Assembly: GCF_026210795.1 (NCBI RefSeq) | Contig: NC_089459.1 | Coordinates: 2,954,235 to 3,018,234, forward strand | DNA: 64,000 nt | DNA from: Rhizophagus irregularis | Taxonomy: Eukaryota; Glomeromycota; Glomeromycetes; Glomerales; Glomeraceae | Reading direction: 5' to 3' | In this document: positions 42,968-52,156 of the stretch, in pieces | How positions within the stretch are numbered: position 1 is the stretch's first letter | Layout of the letters: the number at the start of each line of letters is the position of its first letter | The notes under the pieces: model-generated | Database searches by the model: none | Told to the model about the DNA's origin: nothing | What the model saw: the letters and a program-made list of their open reading frames with translations, nothing else | Made by a program: the position numbers and the translations under genes

Positions 42968-44175
42968 ATGTCTTCTGAAACCAGTACACCTTATACTCCA
43001 GCTTCCACCTCTATCTCTGTTGCTGGAAATGAGACGGTCTCATTGGCGGACAAAATTAAAAAATATGATACGGCCAAACTTATAGAATATTTGCAGGGGC
43101 AGAAAAACTTGGAGCTTAGTAAAACGGCTATCAAAATTTTAGAGAAGGAAGAGCTTAATGGCGGGGACTTGTTTGACTTGACTGAAGAAAGGCTTCGCAG
43201 TGTTGGCTTAGACTTGGGACCTGCTATGAGACTCGTAAAGTTCGCTAAGGAGTGTAAAGATAAAAAGTTGAGGTCGTTTCCCTCGTACAAGACTAAGAAA
43301 GAGTTGGGTGAGGTGCTGGAGAAATATGGGATTGTTAGCAGGGATATAACTCGCATTCCACAGTTCATACCATGTAAGTAATATCAGATTAAAGGGTTTT
43401 TTTTATATATTTGGAGCTCACATATCATAATATAGCCACCCACAACATCAACGAAAGCGCCCCCGAATTTAAGCTATGCATTGACGATATTCTTCGTGGA
43501 ATAAAAAATATGGGACCAGTTGTAGATAGTAACGAAGCTATGCGGTGCGAGTATATTTCAACGATCTTACATACGGCTGTAAGTATTCTCGGCGACTTGG
43601 TAATCACACCTCAGACAAATATAATTGGTGAAGAAAACACAGGCCGTGTCGACTATGCCATCAAAAAAATTATCAGCGAGATGCTGGAGGAAATAATTTG
43701 CATAACCGAAGGCAAACAGAATCAAGTAACTATATGTATCTGCCAAAACTTACTACAATGCCGAAGTGCTTGCGATGTAAGTATGACAAATTCTACTAGC
43801 TCGCTTGCTATAGGATGATCATGGGCTATTGCTAACTTACTTCTCTATTTTCCTCAGATGAATATAAATATGAACAAGAAAAAAAGAAAGGTGGATGATG
43901 CATTCGATCCCGACTACGACTACGTCTATGGTATAGTCAGTACTGGAACTGACTGGTACTTCATTCTTCACAGCACTGAAGGTATCTATAGTACGAGCAG
44001 GACTGAATACCGAATTTCACTAACAGAAGACACTCTCAAAGATGATACAGAATTGCGTAAGAATGTGAAGAGGGTTTTAGAGGTTATAGTAGGTTTATTA
44101 AAGGATAGAGCAGTAGGTAGTGAGAAACCCGCAACTAAGAAGCGTCGTGTAGAAGAAATAATCAAGAAAAAATAA
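42968..44175 (+). CDS. SAM-domain protein with PD-(D/E)XK-like core, intact, 3 exons
   Basis: Exons 42968-43373, 43436-43776 and 43858-44175. The introns are 62 bp (GTAAGT..ATAG) and 81 bp (GTAAGT..CTCAG). The spliced frame is 1065 nt, giving 354 aa, with no stop. Residues 24-100 hold a SAM domain (VSLADKIKKYDTAKLIEYLQ, FDLTEERLRSVGLDLGPAMR). The middle has EAMRCEYISTILHTAV, GRVDYAIK and ICITEGKQNQV: a D...ExK pattern typical of restriction-like nuclease folds. The C-terminus has KKKRKVDDAFDPDYDYVYG (basic nuclear signal) and KKRRVEEIIKKK. This looks like a member of a lineage-specific family of arbuscular mycorrhizal fungi, and I recall similar proteins. The function is unproven. A decayed partial copy lies at 48310-48560. 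Confidence 0.8.
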
Positions 44176-44355
44176 TCATGTATATTAGATAGACGTCATG
44201 TATCACAGGGCAGTCCCAAACTTGTATTTATTTTTTCGCATGTATTAATAAAAAATTTTTCTTTGCCAAGAAATTTTGTTTACTTCGGGTAAGGGAAAAA
44301 ATGTGATTTTCAGAACATTGAACAATTCCTTTCATATATAAAATTATTATTGATC
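44176..44355 (+). promoter_or_regulatory. Promoter-like region: T-tract with CGCAT
   Basis: TATTTATTTTTTCGCATG near 44224 precedes the next gene by about 125 bp and is of the same style as those before 37551 and 40985. CATATATAAAATTATTATTG, a TATA-like box, lies 20 bp before the ATG at 44356. Confidence 0.45.
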
Positions 44356-45072
44356 ATGTCAGTTAATGAAGCTAACACATCTGAGCTTGAAGCATTGAGA
44401 CAGCATGCTACTGAACTTGAGGCTGAGAATGCAGAGCTTAAAGCATTGAGACAGCGTGCCACTGAACTTGAGGCTGAGCTTAAGGCTAAGAAAGATGAGT
44501 TTGAAGCCAAAAAAGTCGAATTTCTAAAATCTACCAAAAAATATTACACAGAATTTGAGGGTTATATAGTAAAATTAAAACATCTTAGTTCGCAAAACCC
44601 AGACAATCTTGAGAGTATTGAGGCTTTAATTCGTGATATCAAGGCCCAGAATGTAAGGAATAAATCAATTATAGAAGAATATGAAAAGGAACTGGAATCC
44701 AAGAAAAATCACAAATTCCAGACCAGATGCATCCAGATAGCTAAGGAAATTCTTAATGAGGAACCTATTATCGAATATCGCCCTCCTTTCCTGAATGGAT
44801 TAGAGCTTGATGCTTTCTTCCAAAAATATCGAATCGCATTAGAGGTGCAAGGGGCTCAGCATCGGCTTTATAGTACTAGCTGGTATAAAGATGTTAAGAA
44901 ACTCGAAGATATTGTTAATCGTGATCGGCAAAAAAGGTGCATTTGTCTGGATAGTGGAATTTTTCTTATTGAGATATGGTATGACCAAAACCCGGAAATT
45001 GTCATTCCAGAAAGGATACGAAAAATTAAGGAGTTTGTTTATCTAGCATCCAAAAGTTTTGATATCCTATAA
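44356..45072 (+). CDS. Coiled-coil plus Vsr/PD-(D/E)XK-like endonuclease
   Basis: 238 aa, intact. Residues 5-130 form a long coiled coil, with an internal repeat LEALRQHATELEAE / LKALRQRATELEAE. The C-terminal domain reads NEEPIIEYRPPFLNGLELDA, YRIALEVQGAQHRL, CICLDSGIFLIEIWYDQNPE. The LELD...ALEVQG.QH pattern is that of very-short-patch-repair-like (Vsr fold) nucleases common in large DNA viruses and mobile DNA. The D and E-x-Q residues are present. A second, shorter member is at 58295-58672. Coding is single-exon and preceded by a TATA-like box. Confidence 0.65.
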   Translation: MSVNEANTSELEALRQHATELEAENAELKALRQRATELEAELKAKKDEFEAKKVEFLKSTKKYYTEFEGYIVKLKHLSSQNPDNLESIEALIRDIKAQNVRNKSIIEEYEKELESKKNHKFQTRCIQIAKEILNEEPIIEYRPPFLNGLELDAFFQKYRIALEVQGAQHRLYSTSWYKDVKKLEDIVNRDRQKRCICLDSGIFLIEIWYDQNPEIVIPERIRKIKEFVYLASKSFDIL

Positions 45073-45263
45073 TCAAGTCTTCTTATAATATATGTAACTC
45101 TACGATCGATATTTGTGTGATTTTTTTGCATGTTACACCACGCTACTAAATAAAACAATACGACTTTATTTGGCAATCAATATTTCACAATGTTTATGCT
45201 AATTTACAGGAAGATATTATTTATTTACTATTAAAATAAGTTTCACTGTTTTTACTATTAAAA

Positions 45264-47534
45264 CTAATATATAGCATTATTAAGTTTCACCCTTTTCATT
45301 CTTTGTGGCGAAGGATAAATATCCTCTTTTTCATCGTCATCATTACAAATAATGTACAAATTGTTCTGCTGTGCGATCATATGATTATTACATCTCTCAG
45401 ATAATTTTTTCATTCCTTCGATCGCTCCAAGAATTCCACGTCGAAAAATTACCAAACCGATCAAATAGTTTTTCACAAGATTTTTATCGACTTGAGAATG
45501 AAGTGGTAATTGTATGTTCATCAATGTGGTGATTACTCCAAACCTGTACTTTGATTTGTCATAGTATAAAATTTTTAGATTGGTCCCTATTATTATTGTA
45601 ATGGTAATTGTAATAAGCATAATACTAATTATGATAGCGAATGATCAATTAAAAGTTATTACCATATAGCAACATTCCAAAACGGGGTATATTTCGAACA
45701 TCATCCATTAGATCGCCATCGGCAATATTGGAAAATTGGGAGACAAGTTTTTCTTTTGCTCGTCGTACACTTCGAGACATAAAATGAATTAATTTCCAAC
45801 GATTGCCTTCGGTTCGAACAGTAGTAGATTGATATGGTGGACTGGCGGCCTCACCATACAAAAACTCATACAAAAAATCACCAATACGATACTGTGCTAT
45901 CCAGTCTGGGATGTTTCGTGATTGGAATGTAGTTTGTTTCAGTTGCCTTCATTTGACTTAACCATATGTCATAGTCTAAGTCGACTTTTTCATTTCTCTC
46001 CTCTGAAGTCTTTCGAGTCCTTATGAATAAATTTTAGTAACATATAATTCTCATTAATTACATATTCACCATTATACTCATAACATATTTCATTAATTAT
46101 ATTACCAGTCTATTGCAATCTTTCCGTTTGAAACTTTAATTGTATTGTATAAAATATTATGCATAATCTCGTGAATATGTGTGTCTTCAAGGATCGAACA
46201 ATCATCTTTTAGCTTATTTTGATATCGACCACGGTCCCACACTTCTTTTCTGTAAATTGATTTACATACATATATGATCAATGACATAAAAAGTGAAAAT
46301 AATTTAGCGAATTGATACATACAAGGATTGGTACATAATTTTGATGTATTCGCACTCTTCTTACTGTCTTTCTAGAGTTTGAGGTTCCTAACCATTTAAT
46401 AAGTTATCGATCCACTTTATGAATTCTGTCGTAAAACCCTTCCAATTTCGAACATTTTCATATTGGCTTGCTTCTTCCAGTAAAGATTTTGGTATCAAAT
46501 CATTAATAATAGGATCAATTCGATCCAGGTCCAATATAAATGAGAGTAACGGGTTATTAAACGAGAGCTTGGCAAGGTCAATAGATTTCATTTTTTCTGA
46601 GATTCTGCATATAATTTCATAAGTAGATTCACTCTAAAAAAAAGATAACAAAAAGTGGATAAATGATGATAAGCATATGAACTTTTGAGGAGCACTTACA
46701 GCTAAAGTTTCATATCGATCTTTTACTTCTTGGAGTAGAATTTGATTATCTAGTTCTTCCTTTTCTTTTTGTTTGTTCCGTAAAATGGTTGATTTAGAGG
46801 GTCTTTTAGATCTTGAAGTTCTTGAGGATCTAGTATTACGGAATGAATAAGGTTGGCATTGCCCATGCTGAATAAAACTGTTTAAATACTAAAAATGTAG
46901 TAACCTTCATCTAAGACAGTTTCCATATTATGTTCCAAATCTTTTTTGAGATCATCCATGAAGTAGTAAAAGGTTATTCCGCCGGTATTGCTCATCACAC
47001 CCTTCCATAACGTCTGAACTTCTTGAGAGTCTTTCTCTTCCTGGTGATTATTAAGAGAAGAAACTTACATCAAGAGAATTTTAAGGGACGACAACGCAAA
47101 GCAAGTCAATACTGGGATCCCCTCGATCACGACGAAAGCAAGCCATACTAGGATCCCAAAAGAGATACTACAATCAAATTCGACAACCAAATACCTGGGA
47201 CCACAAGCAAAGCAAGCTGTACTAGGATCCTCTTGGGATCACGAGTAAAGCAAGCTGTACTAGGATCCCAAAAGAGATACCATACCTGAGATTCAATGAG
47301 TTCACTCCATTTTTCTCTTAAATCTTCATTAACAACTTGGTCCCGAAGGTAAAGATTTAAATTTCGACAATACAACTCAAACTCTTCTTTCTTCGATTTC
47401 CAACTCGGTCTCTCATTCTCATATAATAATTTAAAACATAAAAAATTTAAAAATGAAAAAGAAGATGGGTTTTGCTTTTTAAAATAATCGTTCATGTTAA
47501 AGAAATATGTTTTAAAATTTTTTTTTCGCGACAC
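45264..47534 (-). pseudogene. Multi-exon gene of unknown lineage-specific family, decayed
   Basis: Start MSRKKNFKTYFFNMNDYFKK at 47534; first exon to about 47290. An intron of about 250 bp is filled with repeats. Then exons EEKDSQEVQTLWKGVMSNTG (about 47040), CQPYSFRNTRSSRTSRSKRP (about 46860) and YEIICRISEKMKSIDLAKLS with YENVRNWKGFTTEFIKWIDN (46600-46390). Later parts are broken: EVWDRGRYQNKLKDDCSILE, GEAASPPYQSTTVRTEGNRW (about 45850), MSRSVRRAKEKLVSQFSNIA, and an end YPSPQRMKRVKLNNAIY at 45264. The GEAASPP...RNIPRFGMLLYG portion may be a nuclease-like core, but I cannot place it. Several stops and frame changes occur between 46390 and 45870. Confidence 0.5.
47095..47290. repeat. GGATCC-containing minisatellite in an intron
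   Basis: Four imperfect units of AAGCAAG(C/T)...TACTAGGATCCCAAAAG or close variants, with 35-60 bp spacing. All lie within the first intron of the decayed minus-strand gene. Read on the minus strand each unit gives GGATCCTAGTACAGCTTGC. Confidence 0.65.
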
Positions 47535-48309
47535 TTAAATTAAAATATAAGAAGTCACGTGGATGTACGCGTTTTCACGTGAAAGTGTTTTGATTACATG
47601 CGTGATACATATGACGTAATTATTAGAAGGGAAATCTTATGTTACACTTATATTAATTGGTCAGCTTTATAATAGACCTATAATGACGTATATGTGTCAC
47701 TTATCATTTTACCAACTTTCAGATAGCATGAGCGAAATTCAATTTGACCCTGATGGTTACACAATTATTTATATTAAATTTACAGTACAATATATATCGG
47801 TTATATAGTAACACTAATTTTTAGTATCGACAAAACCTTTCTCTAGCATGTTTACTTTCGTTTACTTTTCCCTGATCCAGTCTGATCCAGTGTTTGAAGG
47901 TTTTAGCTATAGAGCATATAATACTAATATTTAATGGGATAGGAAGTTAATAGTTTTGTGTTTAATAAAAACAACCTGTTTGCTACCAGAACTTTTCCAA
48001 AACATTCTTCTATTGCTGTTTTATCATTTTGAGCAAGGAGGCTTCAGTTTGAAAGGTTGCCTTATAGACAAAGTTTTAACGTGAGAGCATATTGTAAAAT
48101 ACTACCTATATCATGTTTTTTTGTTACAAATCACAAGTTTTATTAGTATTATTTATTATAACTATGTAATTACTTCTGCTGTTAATAAAAAATAACGTAA
48201 AATTTGTAAGGCAAGATAAATCATGTGACTATCAACCAATTATAGCTTGTGTCTGGTAATCCAATCAGAGATAAATTTGCTCATGCTCTTTCAGATGAAC
48301 TTTTAAAAA

Positions 48310-48560
48310 TATGATTAAGGGAAATCGAAAGGCTGACGAGGCATTCGATGCTGACTATGATTATGTCTATGGTATAGTCAGTACTGGTACTTTACAACAC
48401 CAAGAGCACCTATAGTACGAGCAGGACTGAGTATTGACAGAAAACACTCTCGAGAATCCAACCGAATTGCGCAAGAAAGTGAAGAGGATTTAGATGTCAG
48501 TGACAAACCCACATTTAAGAAGCGTCGCGTGGAAGAAATGAATATGGTGAATGTGATAGA
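48310..48560 (+). pseudogene. Partial decayed copy of the SAM/nuclease gene's last exon
   Basis: ADEAFDADYDYVYGIVSTGT and ELRKKVKRI-type segments match exon 3 of the gene at 42968-44175 (DDAFDPDYDYVYGIVSTGTD, ELRKNVKRVLEVIV). No SAM or nuclease part precedes it. It is a short, much-mutated duplicate. Confidence 0.75.
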
Positions 48561-49733
48561 GGTTATTATTATCGTGACGGAAGATACGAAAGAAAAACCT
48601 TTCCAATAATGAGTTCTATTATCTCTCTGGTAACCGAATTATTGGGCGAATCAATTACTCACATTTACTGAATTATGCGAAATCGGTATATTTCTTTTTT
48701 TTCGAATCACGTGGGTGGCTTAGCCAAGCATATATCATGCGCAGTAAGGGCTGAACGAAAAATTTATATGTTTCTGCAGTGCTCCTATTTTTAGGTCTAG
48801 ATGTGCTATTTTCGTAATAATGGTTAATATATGCTATTTTTGTAACAATGAAGCCAGGGTCAAAATCTCATGAAATACCGTTATATTATTGCAAATCTAT
48901 GGGGAAGTAGATCGTGGGTCTTTTAGAACTGGGATCAATAAATAATTAATCCGGTAATGATATTCACTTTTCCGGAAAGTTCTGGCATAATTTTACCTAT
49001 CATGTTTTTTTTGCTCGAAAGTTCTGGCATGATTTCCATTTGTGGATTGATTTGAATCAGCCATTTGCAGATCTACATTATTTAATTAGTTTATTGGGAT
49101 TAGCACAATGATGGGATGGATAAACACCACCTTTCTTTATTAGTATAATTTTTGACAATACCTGAAGCCGTAATTCATAAGATTTCGATTTAACATAATT
49201 ATTAATCTGCCATTAAGGCGCTTTGCTAGGCGCTTCGCAGATCTTCAGACAAACGGTACATTTTTATTTAACATATTGGGATTAGTACAATGACGAAATA
49301 AGGGGTCCAGGTACGTAATTACTTGTGAATAAATATTATTGGTTTGAAGTCTGGTTGAAGTCTGGTTGAAGTCGGGTTGAGACTGCGCTTCAGAAAGTAA
49401 ACTCTCATTAACCACACTTTTTTCTCATATTTATTCGAGAGTAGAAAAGGTACCAGGGCAAACAAGTTTGATATGTTATCTTCCGCAGATTGATAAGTAA
49501 AGGAAGCTATAAATAGTGGAACAAAAACGAAAAATGTGAAGTCTGGTTGAACTCTGGTTGAACTATGGTTGATGTACAGTTGATGTGCAGTTGATCTCCA
49601 GTTATACCAAATGAAAACCCCCTTTTATGTAACAATGATCTGCTGAAAGCGCTAAAGGCAGACTATATAAACAACCTATGATTCATGCTCACGTCCAACA
49701 CCCCATCTCAAAAAAAATTCTGTTGTTGAAAAA
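48561..49733. other. No gene recognised; short GTTGAA repeats
   Basis: Short direct repeats GAAGTCTGGTTGAA occur near 49349-49377 and again near 49539-49600 with GTTGATGT variants. CATTAAGGCGCTTTGCTAGG at 49210 recurs in changed form near 50548. TTTTTTTTCGAATCACG near 48690 resembles the local promoter style, without a gene behind it. Confidence 0.4.
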
Positions 49734-50538
49734 ATGGCTGAATGGACTGATCCACAAATTCGTACTCTTATTGACGAACGTAGAACCAGAAACGATGAGT
49801 TTCATAACCTTGGAAGGAATCAGAAAATCTTCTGGAATAGTATTGCTGATAAAATCAATCAAGAGAATGGGACATCATTCAACGGCCACCAATGTAAAGA
49901 AAAATTCTCGAATCTTGTCTGGGATTATAATGTAAGTTATCACTGTATTGAGAACTATGTGGTGGATAAATCCACCTGTCCCCTCCTATATGTGGTCACT
50001 ACGTGTCCAGTTCTAACATTGATCATATTATTGTTAGGCTATGTGTGATTTTATGTCTGGTCGTAAATCTAGTAGAAGTCGGCTGGGTGTACAATATTTT
50101 GATGAATTTCGTACACATTTTTGGGAGAGACCTGAGGATGAATTTGATAGGGTCCGCAGTATTAATACTTTTAACCAAAGATGAAGTAGAGGAAGTGGAA
50201 ATATTATGCCTATACCGTCTACCAGAGAAGTTGAACGCGAATTGAGATCTTCCAAAAGACGATTAAGTCGAAGTCCATCTATTAGTCAAAGTCAATCACC
50301 ATCTATTGGACGAAGAAGTCGAAGACAATCGCCACCCGTTAGACGAAGACACTCAGTAATTCTGCCTGTTAGCTCGTTAACCACCAACGATGAAATGGAT
50401 ATTTCCGATACAAAGCAGTTGGTTGGCCAGAGAAGAACTTCCACGCATGAAGAACTGTCCTTATCACTTCATCTACCACCATCTTATGATATTGCCACTG
50501 CCCAAGAATCGTCAAATGTGAGGGGTAATATACAATAA
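49734..50538 (+). pseudogene. Myb/SANT-like DNA-binding protein, one in-frame stop
   Basis: Exon 1 is 49734-49931 and exon 2 begins 50038 (GTAAGT..TTAG intron, 106 bp), in frame. Residues 3-66 are a trihelix/Myb-SANT-like domain: EWTDPQIRTLIDERRTRNDE, KIFWNSIADKINQENG, QCKEKFSNLVWDYN. Exon 2 reads RLGVQYFDEFRTHFWERPED. One TGA (50182-50184, one transition from CGA) then precedes an Arg/Ser-rich tail (SRSPSISQSQSPSIGRRSRR) ending NVRGNIQ. Such proteins are plentiful in these genomes, some as host factors and others as transposon partners. It could be a pseudogene or a recent loss. Confidence 0.65.
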
Positions 50539-51118
50539 CTACATTAGCCATTATGGTGCTTTGCTAGGCTCTCCCGCACAATACTGTTATTGTTCCATTA
50601 ATTAGTGTATTTTTTCTATACTGTGCTATTATACCATGAATGTACTTTGAAAAATATAATAAAGAGCTTTACTTTGTTTCGTGAGTGTTTTGTGCCCCCC
50701 TTGATCTTTGAGATAACATAAATACTCTCAAACAAGATATTCATTAAAAGCGCGTTTAATGGTGGCTTAGATACTGCGCAAAATCTGATTGGCCGATCAT
50801 TTCGTGATTTATCGAAACCACTCAGCGCCATGAAAGTGCCAGGGAAGTGTCGTGGAACTGTCGTGGAACTGGTGGAGATCTCATGTGATACAAATTTTAT
50901 AGTTTAGCCGTCCATGGTGATCAGGTTTAATTTAACTGAATCATGACATCATATCTATTTTCACTCGAACAATCGAATAAAAATGAATCTTATATCATAT
51001 CGGCTTATTATCGGAATTGGACCAAAATTAAGGCCCCAAATTACTATTAAAATTGCATGTGACCATCGTAAATGTTACACAACAATCATATGTCAAGCGT
51101 TAGACTCTCTCACCGAAA
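50539..51118. other. Spacer, nothing coding
   Basis: I see no gene. AATCGAATAAAAATGAATCT at about 50970 is repeated near 55672, upstream of another gene. Confidence 0.4.
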
Positions 51119-51405
51119 AACCCTAAAAAAAAAAAATTTAATAGTAACTATCGCGTCAAACCAATCTCCTCCCTACGAAACCAATCTCCTTCAAAGGTAA
51201 ATTATGTTGAGTGTACTATTCTATTTCTATATACAAAAAAATATTTTTTAACTTTATTTAAACTACATTTAGTAATTCAAAAGTAGTTTGCTTGTAAAAT
51301 TTTTGTTATTTGTAAATTTCGCGTATTAATTTGAATAAAGTTTACAACAGTGTTTAATATTTTTAATTAATAAAGTGTTTTTTTTTATATTTTAGGTATG
51401 GTAAT

Positions 51406-52100
51406 ATGAATCAAGCTGTAGTTTCTACCGGTGCTCTTCCACCTTCAACAACAACTCAAATAACAACTCCAACAACTAATGATTCAAAATTTGAATGTAA
51501 TATATGCGGGAAACTGTTTAAAAAAAGAGGGGATTGACTAGACATTTAAATACTATTATAAAATACAACTCTTTACGTCCAGATATTGATGCTTTACCTG
51601 ATAATACCGTACACCAATTTAAAGCCATCTTAGTTCACTATATTCGCAAAAGATTACCAAAAGGATATAGGCAATTAGGAAAACAAACAGTTTCTATTCC
51701 CGCTACTGAAAGTCAGTTTTATGCAGTATTTAAAAACTATATACATTACTACTCTGCTACAAAGGGTATTTACAAGTGTATATTTCGTGGAGGTTCATCA
51801 AATCAAATATTAGCAAATATTCTAGAGATGGAAGGTTGGGAGACTAAATTTTACGATCAACGGCAATGTACTTATGTTGTACTTTGTGATGATGACAATA
51901 ATATTGAAGATGGGGACGAAAATCCTATTACAGCTGCATTAACTTATGAAACAATTAAAAAATTACGCAAACCAAAATGCGTACGTGGTCAATTAGTAGT
52001 AGAATGGAAAAAACAAAAAAATACTGATTTTAATGGTAATTTCACTCACGCAGGTCACATTTATTTTCATTTTTACAATAGCCAGGCTATGATTGAATAA
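51406..52100 (+). pseudogene. C2H2 zinc-finger protein of the two-gene transposon, one frame break
   Basis: ATG at 51406 (MNQAVVSTGALPPSTTT). A 5' leader intron is visible (GTAAATTATG near 51197 to TATTTTAG before 51397). The finger CNICGKLFKKRG...LTRHLN near residues 34-54 is crossed by a one-base loss in a G-run at about 51532. The rest is open (TVHQFKAILVHYIRKRLPKG, ATESQFYAVFKNYIHYYS, CIFRGGSSNQILANILEMEG, VRGQLVVEWKKQKNTDF). The C-terminal region is unknown to me. A finger plus a basic conserved body suggests a DNA-binding partner of the convergent transposase. Confidence 0.6.
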
Positions 52101-52156
52101 AATAGATTATTTGAACACGAAAAAAACAGTATCAAAGTATATTAAGCATTTTCATT

